Part shown: positions 39,546-51,895 of the stretch, piece by piece
How positions within the stretch are numbered: the first letter of the stretch is position 1
Layout: the number at the start of each line of letters is the position of its first letter
Assembly (NCBI GenBank): GCA_907165065.1
Contig: OU015528.1
Coordinates: forward strand, 71,281,474 to 71,345,473
Source of the DNA: Caprimulgus europaeus
Taxonomy: Eukaryota; Chordata; Aves; Caprimulgiformes; Caprimulgidae
DNA: 64,000 bases
Direction of reading: 5' to 3'
Notes under the pieces: generated by a model
Told to the model about the DNA's origin: nothing
Database searches by the model: none
The model's input: only the letters and a program-made list of their open reading frames with translations
Program-made: the position numbers and the translations under genes

Positions 39546-39571
39546 CATTTATTTGATGCTTATGCCACAAA
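39546..39571 (-). other. Candidate microexon or pseudoexon (26 nt)
   Basis: The acceptor gtctctgtatttctttgcag is close to ideal, and the donor AATG|gtgagt follows after only 26 nt. One frame is open (LWHKHQIN). Length 26 is not a multiple of three, so inclusion between exons A and B would shift the frame unless another exon compensates. It is most likely a pseudoexon. Confidence 0.2.
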
Positions 39572-40411
39572 CTGCAAAGAAATACAGAGACACCCAAACT
39601 TCTGAATAAACTGATTCAGATATGGCAGCAGAGTATGGGGCTTGGATGAGCATTTGTATTGTCACAACTACAAGCTGCTTTATTTCAGGGAATCTCATAC
39701 ATCTCCTGACAGCAAACTGGGCAATTTAAGGTTTCCTATTCTTTATTTAATAGTAAAACAATATAACTTCTTTTCAGCATCCTGTCCTGTCATTTTCTAG
39801 AAATAGTTGAGGGGTCTTTCTTAGTTTTGCTATTTTCCTGAGTACTATGAAACACAAGTAAGAACTCCAAAGAGAAATGTTCTTTTAAAATGGAGAACCA
39901 ACAGAAATAACAGAAAACCAATGCTAGCAACATCCTTTAATGCTTTTCTGGAAGATACTCCAATAGTTCAGTACTAAACAAAACAGAACAGTCCAGTATA
40001 CAAGTAGGAGGGGGAAAAAAAACAAACAAAACAAAAACCAGAATCTTCTTTAATTGTCTTGTGTTTTCATATAACTTAGTTAACTTCTAACAGTAAAAAT
40101 TGAGAAAGAAATAGTAAAAGTAGTAGGTAAAAAGCAAGATGCTCAAACACAAGTTTAAAGAAAGAAAAACAAGCAAGATTAGAAATTGATGTCTCTAAAT
40201 ATATTATGGCTTATTTCATATTTTTGTTTGACAGTTAATCTGGAATTGTGCACAGAACCAGAAACAAGGATTGTATCCTTTTAAACCTGGCTGTGGTCCC
40301 TTATTTTTCTTTACCTTTGGAGAAATCTTTGTGGTTTTGGTTTTGGTTTTTTTATCTTTTCTCTTTAAGTGAAATAGGGATAAGAACTAATTATAACCTA
40401 TACACATCCTG

Positions 40412-41000
40412 CAATGGTAAGAGCAGCTGGGACCCAGCATTTGCTAACATCCACACATGGACAAGTGGTCTGGTCCCAGGGCCCCGCAGGCCCGCACCAG
40501 CCTGGCACTGAGCAGCACCCGGGGCCTCCCCTACCTGCCCGCAGGCCCAGGAGCCCTGTTGCTGCTCAGCCAGGGTCCCTCAGTCCCTGCCTCAGTGCCA
40601 GGCTTTAAAGCCTGTCCCCAGCCCTGCCTCTGGCTCCATATCCTAGATGGACCTCCACCCTATGACAGACCCCCTGGACGTACGCTGCAGCTCAGCTCCA
40701 GCTCACCTCTTTCCCTGGCTTCATCCCCGTTTCCTTCTGATGGTGGCCCCTTGATGGACCCTGGATTTCATTCTTCACTTGCCACGTCTGGAACCATCAA
40801 TGGACCCTGTTACCAGAACCCATCTCTGCCCACACTGGTCAGCCCCACCCTACGGCACCCACGGGTGTGGGCACGGCCTGTGCTGGGTGACCTCCAGCTC
40901 CAGCTCCTGCTCAGGGAGCCACCAGCCCCCGCTGCTGCCTGACCCAGCTGCTGACTGCAGCTCTGCCTTCCCCTCTCTTCCCAGCTTCCTCTAACCCTGA
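40412..41000. other. GC-rich insertion-like block of unknown origin
   Basis: About 590 bp of C- and G-rich sequence with abrupt changes to AT-rich DNA on both sides. It contains repeated CCAGCTC/CTCCAGCTC words, several GATGGACC-like words (near 40646, 40753 and 40799) and scattered CpG. A 161-codon plus-strand ORF (40457-40942) spans most of it, but the peptide is Pro/Ser/Leu-rich low-complexity with no domain. That is expected of C-rich DNA, so I do not call a gene. It may be an LTR or other non-autonomous repeat, or a local minisatellite-like expansion. I could not find clear terminal repeats or a target-site duplication. Confidence 0.5.
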
Positions 41001-44000
41001 TGTAGCCACTTTCCAAAATTATTTTCTGAGAGTTCTAATCCAAATTTTAAGTAAATAATGGCGCTTACCTTTGCTTATTATCATTTCATCCAAAGTTCAC
41101 CCATTATTCCTATTATATCATCTTACATAACAGAAGATTAGTGTTAATTAACAGGGGAATTTTCCAAATGAACTAGAACAAAAATGTTTAAAATGCTTAA
41201 AAAAACAATTTTCTTCCTTAAAGAACTGAAGTAAACCAGTATCACCATCTTGATACTTCATTTGCTCACTATTTTATTTTAATTACAAAACTGACAATGT
41301 TATTTGTAAACTCAGATCACCGAGTTAAATCCATGGAAGCTTTAATCTGACTCCAGATGCATCCTCTTGATGAAGAACAGAAGCTGTGGGTTGTTTGTTT
41401 CCTTGTTTGTTTGTCTTCCTGTTTTGTAATTTTTAATTTATTTATTGTTAATTGGAAAGAAGCTTTGGAATATCTGTGCCAGCTTTTTTCCTCAGACTAA
41501 TTTCCATGTTTATAAAAGAAAGGCCACCCACATTGTCTGTTTCCATTCACCACTGGATAAGAAACTTTAAAAATCGTGTTGCAATAATATCTGATACTAT
41601 TTCACTTTTATTTAAATGTAGGCATTTCTACCGAAAATGGCCTCATACCCTCAGAGCAAGAACTAGCACAGGCAAAGCTGCCAGCTATGCAGTGTGTTAG
41701 ATTGCAAGGTCAGTGAAATGTAGCCAAAGCCTGCTTTGACTATACCAAAACCTTGGAAAGCCAGACTGGTGGCTGCTGGCTGTCAGAAGGATGAAGAGAT
41801 CAGCAACCTCTCCTCGGAAGAATGCTGTCTTCCTTAAACCCAGTTTTAGCCCAAGCTTGCACACATGCTCCCAGCAGCACGAGCAGCAAGCCTGGATCCT
41901 CGGTGACCACTTCTGATTTAATTCCAGTTTTGTCTGTTTCTTGTGACTCTCCCTAATTTTGTCCAGGGACAGAAGTCAGAACAGTCCTAGGTTTTAACAA
42001 CTTGGAAAAGGAATCAGCTAATTCTGAATTTGCACACCTTCCTAGTTCAGAAATTGCACACAATTTAAAAAATATTTTCAATCTTATATATATATACCTC
42101 TTATTCTAGGCAGAGAGTTATTGAAGTTACAGCATTTCAGCACTCCCACCAGAATCTATTGTAACACATACAGTCTTGGGCCCTTACACTCTGTGTATTT
42201 CACTTTAATACTCTTGTACTGTTCAGCACTTCTTTGACATTCATCTCGAAGTTCAGGGTGAATAGGCAGACAAATAACAGAAGATATGAGGAAAGAGCCA
42301 AAGCGAGAAATTTTAAACAAGAGAAATAGCTACCTGTTGTGAAAAGTGAAATTAAGACAGGGATTTGATGAAAAAGACAGGCAGTCAGAAAGGTTCCTGC
42401 ATACCTAACTAAAAAGGTTACTGAAAAAAGAGCTTAACGCTGGAAAAACATAATGAAGAAGGGAGTATGAAGTAAACTGGAAAGAATATATTAAATTGAT
42501 TTGGGTTTGAAGAAATGCACAATTTTTTTCTCAAAATGTATCCTGTGATGTTTGAGGACTATTTGAGCTCAGTTTTCAACAGCACAATTACACAGTATTG
42601 CAGAAATGTAAACTGAGATTTCAGAAAGGCAAAGTGTTTACAAAGAGACAATGGAAGGCAGGAAACTTAGGCTGAAGGGGAAAGAAGAAGGAATGCTGCA
42701 CTAAAGAGTGAAGTGTCTTGTCAAGGATGATCCATGTTCACATCCAGAAAAGACAAAGAACTGAAAACTGGGGAGAAAAGCAATAGACAATTGCAGCAAA
42801 GCAGTCATTCCCAAATCTTTCCCATCAATGACCTCTTTGGCAACAGCCAAAACTTCCTAGGATCTTCCCCTCTCTTCCCCGCCCCCTGCTCCTATTCACT
42901 CAGTTCAGGTTTATCCACCTTGACAAAGATTGTTTTGTTTTGTTTTTTATAGTAGGAAGTGTAATGAATGTGATGGACTGATAACTCTCACAGCTCCAGA
43001 AAACAATGTGAGCAGAAATCATCCTAACTTAGCTATTCTTTGCTTGGGAAAGTCCTCCAAAATTATTTCAGCAAGTCTTATATTGCAAATACCTTTAAAC
43101 ACTTATGTTACAGACTGCTGCTCATCTATATTGTGCTTGTTACAGCTGCCCCCAAGACACCTAAGCAATGTCCAGACATCTGTGGAGTAGCATGCATCAG
43201 GAACCATTCTCAACTGCAGGCAAGCCAATATGAGGTTATACCCTGTGTCGCTTTCTATGTGCCCCCAGTATTATCACAAAAGGTTTTATACCCTCAAATA
43301 CTCTTACATGTCTAGATGTAACTGATGTAGCACCTGAAGTACGTGAACATCCTAGTTTCATGCTTGAAAAATATTTTCTAAGCTGCATCAATTTCTTCAC
43401 ATTATTTCTGAAATTTTGAGCAGAAAAGTATGCAAACCTGCACATATGTATTATGATTTAGTCTTCTAGATATCACCAAGAGAAGTCACAAGACAAAGTC
43501 TAGTTTGAATACTAACAATCTATGCTACTTAGTCCAAAGTCAGGTCCATAGATTTGTTTTATTTAACAGTATAGATTTTTAGATATAAGCTTTAGAAGTG
43601 TATTCCAGTTCAAATCTTGAACTTATTTCTTAGAGAAATGCCTCAGGGAGCCAGGATTAATACTCCATCCCCTTCTGTGCATGAAATATGCACTGAGAAG
43701 AATGGGTTAAGCACAGGAAAACAGAGATTTGAGATTGCTTCTGCTACCGTAGGGTCATTTCATCTACAAAAGCCTTTCACAGTAGCCAGGCTGGCACTAC
43801 TGTCCATCTGCCTTTTGCTCCCTACCCTAGACTTTGCCAAAGTCAGAAAGTGACGATTGAGCTATGGCTTTAGGCAAGCCCCAAGCTCTAGTCAAAAACT
43901 ATCTTTGATCTTCATCTCCTGCACTATACATCAGTTTTCCTTTTTACCATTCACACATTTCAACAGCAACTCTCCACTTTGAATATAGAATTTCAAAACA

Positions 44001-44447
44001 TTACTTAAATTAGCTGAAAGCCTTATACAACAATGTTAATATCAGCAAATCTTTACAGATATGTTTCATAAATGTCTTTCTTACCCAAAGAAGACTGTAC
44101 TTCAGTGTTGCTCTGTAGTATCATACATATGCTATGCCAGGGCTTACTATATTTTCCCCAATACCAAACTTTACAAATGGTATCCAGCACAAAGAAAGCT
44201 TTAAGGCACAACTGCATTGGTGGGGGAGAAAATAAATAAAGAAAGAAAATTTTAAAATGGAGAGACCAAGAGAGAGACTGGAAGAGTTTGGAATTCCATC
44301 TCCTATGTCCTGTGCTCCCCTATACAAAGGAAAAGAATCTCTTTCCAAGTCAACTGTCAACAGAAGAAACAGCAACAGACATCACTTGGGATTAACAAAT
44401 GTATTGACAATATTTTCGAAAATACTTCAGTCTTAATCCAGCTTTTG

Positions 44448-44476
44448 TTTTGGTTTGGTTTGGTTTGGTTTGGTTT
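44448..44476 (+). repeat. (TTTGG)n microsatellite
   Basis: Five or six TTTGG units; a shorter run of the same unit occurs near 28940. Confidence 0.9.
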
Positions 44477-47400
44477 GTTTTTCTGCTGGTATCCCTCACC
44501 AAAATAAAAACAAAACAAAACACCCTTTGCCACAGTAACACAACCCTATCACAGAATACCTGTATATACTAGTAAAATAAAACTAAAATGTTCTATCTGA
44601 AAGGTGGGGAAGTGCTATGGCAAGACTACATACTTCCTCAATTAATATTTTATAATACTTGAAGTCTAGAGTAGTCTAGTCTATGGTAGTTTTAAATTAC
44701 TATATCCATAGCAATTTAGATGAAATTAAACTTGTCTATACGAAGTCTGGTAGAAAACTTTTGCTGGAAGTTTTCTTTCACTTTTTAGGTAGAAAAAAAT
44801 CATGGACAAAGCATAAAAAGTTTTTCCAGGAGAAAACAGTAGAATTTTGTGCAAGCACAGAAAAATATCAATAGAGACAAGCTCCTTAGTTTTACTGTTC
44901 CCATGTGTAACTCTTAAGAAATGCAAAACTGAAGTTCCCCTCTTGAGAAGTGGCAATGCCCAAAGGACTAAGAAGAGAATCCTGCCTGAATTAATTATTC
45001 ATCAAGGATTATTCATCCATTTTTAAATGCAAAGATCTGTTCTGGATTAGCATAGTCATATTTACATTTATTCTTCATATTTTGAAGACAGTTACAATAT
45101 AGAGTTCTTCAGTGCAGTATAATTTGGGACTACCAAATGGGAAAATGAAAATAGAATTATAGTGTTTTCCATAAACACAAGCATAAATTACAAGCAGTCA
45201 CAGAGTTAGCCATTAGCCTAGAGCTCTCAAGACTTGCTAAATCCTGATGTCCTCCGAATGAGACCTGGAGTTTTTTGTGTATTTATTTATATAGTTCTGA
45301 TTTTTTTTCTGAGCTGATAGCAAAAATGAACTGGAGAAAAATAAACAAAAGCTTAGCAGCCCACATTTCTAGTCAAATCAGGTAGAAGGTTTTAATTTTC
45401 TTTGCATAAAGTAGAAAAGTGTTAACATATTGCTAATTTTGGAGAGTCCCTCTGTTCTGCATTATGCACATCTCTTGCTTTGTGGCAAGCCTGCAGAAAT
45501 ATCTGCCACTACTTGAATCACACATGATCATTTTCAGGACATAAAAGGGCCACAATTTCATCTTTTGTTTAAATTCTAATGAGAATTATACTATACTCAG
45601 GGGATGGAAGGATAAGAATTACCAAATCTCTTAAGCAAAATGTAGCTCTTAATAATAGGATTGTCTAGTATTCCCAGAGCATGTTGAAGTCTATGCAGAA
45701 TGAAACTCCTATTAAAATTTCTATTGTATTTCAATGGCATAATAGTACAGACATGAAACATTTTCTATTTTCAAGTACTGCACAAGCCACTGTTCTTGGA
45801 ACATCACTTCTTGGTGGTGTACTTTAAGTATATAATGTTTGGAAAATACCTTTTTTTGTTTGTTTTTTTGCTTAAGCCATTAGGTTTTGTCTCTTTTTTT
45901 TGGCATGATATTTCAAGAATCTCTGAGGTCTGCAAACTTTTAAATACATAAACCTTCCAACTTCCATGTTTTCTCCTTTTTCATTTTCTAAGGATGATGA
46001 GTTGTGAAAAAGACAAGCTGAATTTTCATGTAGTATCTTAAAAGAATCCTGTGGCAAAAGAACAAGGTAAACTGTTAAGACCTGCATGACTCCTGTGGTT
46101 TTGTCATTTGAAAAAAATAGAAGTGAAGAGTGAAGAAAAACACAAATACATCTACACCCCAAAATCCAACCAACTCATCTCAGAATTTCAGAAAGGCTCT
46201 ATTTAATATGAATTAAGAGGCACAGTCCTAAGCCCATATCTCTATATGCCAAGTATCTGCTCCTTTTGATAAGAAACTTTTAAATAACATTTCAGATCTA
46301 ATTTGCTTTTTTAAAAAAATCTCCATTGTTTGCTATTATGAATGACATTCCTTCTCTGAAACAAGAATCAGAACTTGCTAATATTTTCTGAATTTCTCAT
46401 GCTTTCATAAGTCTGTATCCATTATGAAAATCTATATTTGAATGTTACTGTCTTACTCCATTGATTAACTCTATGCATATCAGTTACATAAGGGTTTTGT
46501 TTTTATTAAAAAAAAAGACCTTCTCTCCACCTATAAGCAATTCAAAACCAGCAGAGTTAAGAAAGTTAATATTCTTCTTCCACAAACATCAGTGCATTTC
46601 ATAAATTCATCATAAAAAAAGGGTCAGGAGAACATGAATGTAGTGGGCAACAGGGGAAATGATTTTGCCTAGGAAATGATGGAAACATAGGAAACTAGTT
46701 AGATCCTAGTTATACTGGCAAGAATGACTGAAGGAAAAAGATACTGTTAGTTATGAACTGAAAATATTTGATAAAGATCTTTAGAGACAAAATAAACAGC
46801 TTCCTTGGAAGTCCAGTTCCAAGCAATTTTACTGGTTCATCAAAGGTAGCAAAGCAATGCTAAGAATTACTGAACATAGCTTGAATTTAGCAACTGAATT
46901 TGAAGGTAAAAGGTAAAATGAGAAAAACTAATTAGTTTCATCTGTATTACAAGAAAATATGCACAACAGCAGCCTGCAAAAACTTTTCTTAACATATCAT
47001 GCTTCTCTATTGTAAACTAAAGAACCTATAGAGTTTTAATAACTTGAGTACAATAGCATGTCTTGCTTTTAATAAGATGCTTGTTCAGAAAGAACATGAA
47101 AGAATCATTCAAAACAAAGGTGATAATGCATATGTATAGTGTTTTAATAACAAGAAATTGCACCTTTCTTTTTTCTTTCCCAGCTCGTTCTCACCACCCC
47201 TTTTTCAGAAGCTGCATATTTTTTAAATGAGTTGCTAGTCAATAAGTGAAAGAGTATTAGATGTCTTTTAACATATTTGAATTTTCAGATTAAATGGAAT
47301 GGTTGAAAAATTCAACGATTGAAGGTGTTTCTTCACTCCACACTTCAGTTCCCTACCTGTGAAGCACTTTGCTGCCCAGATGAGATTCTTGCAATGGTTT

Positions 47401-50400
47401 ATACTCAATGTAAGCATATTAGTAGATGACAAATAACCAAAATCTAAAGATCAAAAGATGTAGCAGAAAAGCTAGCTCCACTATAGCTACACGTATAAGA
47501 TCCCTGCTTATAATCTTGATTCTGATTGTAAAGCTAGTGTTTAACATCTTCTTTATCAACTTCCTGACTGGTTTAAAATTCCTAAAGTGTTAAAAAAATA
47601 TATAAATCAAGGATTAAAAATGTGATTAAATGTGTGTTGAAATGATTAATCACACTAACACTTATATTAGGGTTAGCCTTACATAGGATCACATTAGATC
47701 TTATATAATGACACAAAAGCATGGAAGAGCTTTCCTATGGCAACACAGATTTTGGAGGAAGTCTATGATTTCTGGACTCAAAGACCCACTGAGAGAGTCT
47801 AGGAAGTTCTCAAACTCAAGGCAAGCTAGCAAGAGGCATTACCCTTAAAACATATTCTAATATCCTGTAATTTTTTTGCCTTTGAGACATATTTATTATA
47901 CCTAACTAGTGCCTCCTATACATTTGTAAACCAGAAAGCATCACTGAGACTTTGTGAAAATAAGAATCCAACCACTAGGGGCAGGGTGTTGGGGATGGAC
48001 AAGTGGGCAGTGGGATATTGTTCCTAGTAGGGAATGCTAGATAAATTCTACACTCAGCTGATGAAGCCTATGTCAGGTATCTCCAAATAGACTTCAGCAG
48101 GGCAAAATTGACAGCGAACTTCTCCATTAAGGTGAATCTCTTCTTACTCATTGCAGAAGTCTTAGGAAAGTAAGGTGAGAGTGCTTTAAATGCTGCATCT
48201 CTCATCCTCTTTTGAGAAAGCACTACTGAAAAACTTAAGCAGAACCACCCTTGAAACCACTGAATTTCAGTAAATATGACACAATCTTATTTCCTCTGCG
48301 CTTCACCTTCCTACTACTCCCAGTGCATACACAGAGCTCTGTCTTTTGAGTAGAAAGATGTCAAAGGGCAAAAAATCACTGACATAAAAACAGGCAATTT
48401 CACTCCTTTCAGTGAGATTTGGTACATGTAATTTAAATTGTATACAAATGAAAGCTATATGTCACACTACTGAAGGTGGCACACAGCCCTTCAGCGAATA
48501 AAATATCCTCCCTAAAACCTTGACCATCTGCCTGTCAATTTAAATCAATCATTTGACATATTTTTTTTTTTAAATCAAATTTGCTTTAGAAGTGTGAGGA
48601 TTTATCCAAAATGTCAAAAATCAAAGGAATATTTATAGTATTGGGTTTTGGATCAGAGCATTGTGTGAAGATACAGACAGCTTTGACACTTCACCCATGT
48701 TTAGTAAATATAGTAAACAAAATTATGAAGCATATATGACTTCACTGGGAAAGGATCCCACACCTACTCTGCACCTGTGGGGACCAGTTCCCTATACCTC
48801 AGGTCTGGAGCCAAACCTAAATAGTATCATTTCCCACAAATAGTCTTTGCACCCAAAAGGACTATCAGAGGTACAAGCCATAAGAGAGCTGTATCCTCTC
48901 TCTGATGATCTGAAAGAAAAAATATTCTAGTTTTTCTTCACAGAGTTTTTCCCTCTTTCAAAAGGCAAAGTATATTTACTAAACTGCCTCATTAGAATGA
49001 AGCAGTTTTAAAGCTGAAAGTTTGGTGTTTTGTTTGTTTGTTTTCCAGCTGAGGCTTTAAGATGCAATGTTTTAGCACTGCACAGAGAGACACCTGCTAC
49101 TGTTTTGCCCTTGCATGTCACTCTTGTGATAGGAGACTTGTTTTATCTCAGTTATCCTTTTTATTTCCATTTCTTTGCTGAGCAACTTTTCACTACAGTT
49201 TTATCCAGTAAATATTTGTACTAGAAAAAAAATAATAATTCCAAAGCAATATTTCCATGACCTTTTGTCTTTACTTTAAAGCCCAGTTGGTACATAAACA
49301 CCAGCCTACATGTTATCATCACAGCAAATTCTGTCTCAGAAATACCAGGACTGAGGAAATTATCATTTACTCAGAAGAATATAAAATGACACTATTGGTT
49401 AAAATATAAAGCAAACTGAAAGGATATTTCACGTGGTATTTTAATGTGATAATTAATTCCTAAACGTCTGAGTTTCAGTCTTCATATAAGTAAGCGGATG
49501 CTAATAGACCATCCATAAAGACTCCCCTTGTTAAAATACAAATGAGATATCCCTTATGTTTATACATGTGTAAGTACAATTAATATTGCAACACAACTGG
49601 AAACAAAATTGCTTTAGTTAACCAACCATTGCAAAGCAATCAAATGTGGTATCAAATGTAATTGTAGAAGATCCATTTGGGGAATAACAGCAATTATTTC
49701 ATACAGAATTCACTCCTCCTTCTTCCAGTTCACAGATGATTTTTTTCATGCATCTCTATGCCAAAAAATAATTGCACCATCACAAGTGTCAAAACCACCT
49801 GCACTTCACTCTCCAGCATACAAGAAGATTCAAACTAACAGGGCTGCTTCATTTAGAAATATTGGTTTATACCTCTGAGTTGTAACTGCATTAATCTAAA
49901 GTAATTTAAGTAGGTTTTATTACTCCAGCTGTACATGCAGCTAGGGAATTGGGCAATACTGATAGAGTAGGTACGCCAGAGAACAGCATTTCATTATTTG
50001 CCTGAAGCTGAGCACTTTGGATTTGCCTTCCTAAACTTCACAAATATTCTCTAACGTCTTAACAGTTTTATAACAGATTATTATTTTAAGGCTGTAGATG
50101 TAAAAAGCAGTTCAAATATTTTAATTGACATTGTGCTTAATCAGGAAACAACACGTTACAATTCAATATTAATGATTCTTTTTTCCTTTTTACTCAAAAG
50201 ACATTCAGTATGCTTTATTATTCTTACTTGATATTCCTTTGAATCTTTTTTGCACTTTTTAGTAAATTAATTAGTACTTGCCAAAATTATTTTGATATTG
50301 TTATCAATGCAAAATACCAAAATCCATTATGATCTTTATTTCTGTCACTTACCTAAAAACTAATGCTAAGTAGGTAAGATATATGCTCTTAGCTCATTTT

Positions 50401-50708
50401 AGACTTTTATTTTTGCTTTTGAGACATTTGATATACACCTGAGAAGCATTCATGTATTAATAAAGAGAGTATATATAGCCCTCAGTATCAATCTGTGTAT
50501 TTAGAAAGCTATGCAAGGTGATAGCAGGATAGTAATATGAAAATACTTTAGCTAACACCAGGTATTCACAGTTCAAGAAGTTGCTGGGTCACAGCTTCCC
50601 AGGTTTAAATTCATACCAATCTGAAATTTCTATGTTCATGGCTATTTTCCATTTTGCTGAGCATGAACAAGCTGTTTCAGATAAAACCAAAATAAAATTT
50701 TGAAATTA

Positions 50709-51285
50709 GAATCATAGAGTCTTTTAGTCTGAAAAGTTCTTTAAGATTATTGAGTCCAACTGTTAATTTAGCATTGCCAAGTCCATCATTAAACCATGTC
50801 CCTAAGCACCACAACTACAGGTCTTTTAAATACCTGCAGGAATGGTGACTCATCCACTTCCCTGTACAGCCTGTTCCAATGCTTGACAATCTTTCAGTGA
50901 AGACATTCTTCCTAATATCCAATCTGAACTTCCTTGGGCACAACTTGAGGCCATTTCCTCTCATTCTATCACTTGTTACTTGGAAAAAGAGACTGACACC
51001 CACTTCACTGCACCCTCCTTCCATGCAGTAGTACAGAGCAATAAGGTCTCCCTTTAGCCTCCTCTTCTCCAGACTAAACAATCCCAGTTCCCTCAGCTGC
51101 TCCTTGTAAGACACCAGCTCTAACCCCTTCACCAGCTTTGTTGTCCTCCTTTGGACATGCTCCAGCATCTCAATGTCCTTCTTGCAGTGAGGGGCCCAAA
51201 ACTGAACACAGTACTCAAGGTACGGCCTTACCAGTGCCCAGTACAGGGGGACAATCACTTCCTAGTCCCGCTGGCCACACTATCA
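50709..51285 (-). mobile_element. CR1 LINE, ORF2 C-terminus plus 3' UTR
   Basis: On the minus strand a 147-codon ORF (50815-51258) encodes the end of CR1 ORF2, with motifs [19 protein letters not shown] and [13 protein letters not shown]. The following 3' UTR ends at the left in the complement of ...CTATGATTCT. The intact reading over about 147 codons suggests a relatively young copy. It is truncated at the 5' side where it meets the oppositely oriented CR1 at 51286. Confidence 0.9.
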
Positions 51286-51895
51286 GTGTTCTGTAGTGGC
51301 AAAGGCAGACAACAGGTTGCTGGGTTGCATCAAGGGCATCACCAGCAAAGATAAAGAAGTCATTATCCCACTCTACTGAGCACTTGTCAGGACACACCTG
51401 GAACACTTTATTCAGTTTTGGGCCCCACTATACAAAAAAGATGTGGACAGGCTGGAGAAGGTCTGAAGAAGGGCCACAAAGGTGATCAGAGGACTGTGAA
51501 GCCTGTCTTAGGAGGAAAGGCTGAGAGAACTGGGTTTGTTAAGCCTTGAGAAAAGAAGGCTTAGGGGAGACCTTGTCACCATGTTCCGGTATTTAAAGGG
51601 TGGCTACAAAGAAGATGGACACTCACATTTTACAAGGAGTCACATGGAAAAGATGAGGGATAATGGGTAAAAGCTACTCCTGGGGAGATTCCAATTGGAC
51701 ACAAGTGAAAAATTTTCACAATAAGAACAATCAGCCACTGGCATAATCTCCCCAGGGAAATGGTGGATTCTGCAACACTTTTCAGATTCAGCTGGACAGG
51801 GTGCTGGGCCATCTTGTCTAGACTGTGCTTCTGCCAAGAGAGGTTGGACCAAATGTTCCTTGAGGTCCCTTCCAACCTGGTATTCTATGATTCTG
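51286..51895 (+). mobile_element. CR1 LINE, ORF2 C-terminus plus 3' UTR, head to head with the previous copy
   Basis: Plus-strand reading gives ORF2-like peptides (LRELGLLSLEKRRLRGDL, and ALVRTHLEHFIQFWAP earlier) interrupted by stops. The 3' UTR follows, ending GGTCCCTTCCAACCTGGTAT and TTCTATGATTCTGTG. It is more damaged in ORF2 than its neighbour. Both copies are truncated at nearly the same point of ORF2 and meet at their 5' ends. Confidence 0.9.

Noticed and set aside
40457-40942. 161-codon ORF as a protein-coding gene
   Set aside because: C-rich DNA lacks stop codons by composition. The peptide is Pro/Ser/Leu low complexity, with no domain or start context.
49021-49224. Plus-strand acceptor-like ttttgtttgtttgttttccag followed by 60 open codons
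   Set aside because: The T/G run is a microsatellite. The peptide is hydrophobic and featureless, and the strand is opposite to the supported exons.
51215-51406. Minus-strand 63-codon ORF across the CR1 junction
   Set aside because: It spans the boundary of two oppositely oriented CR1 copies; an antisense artefact.
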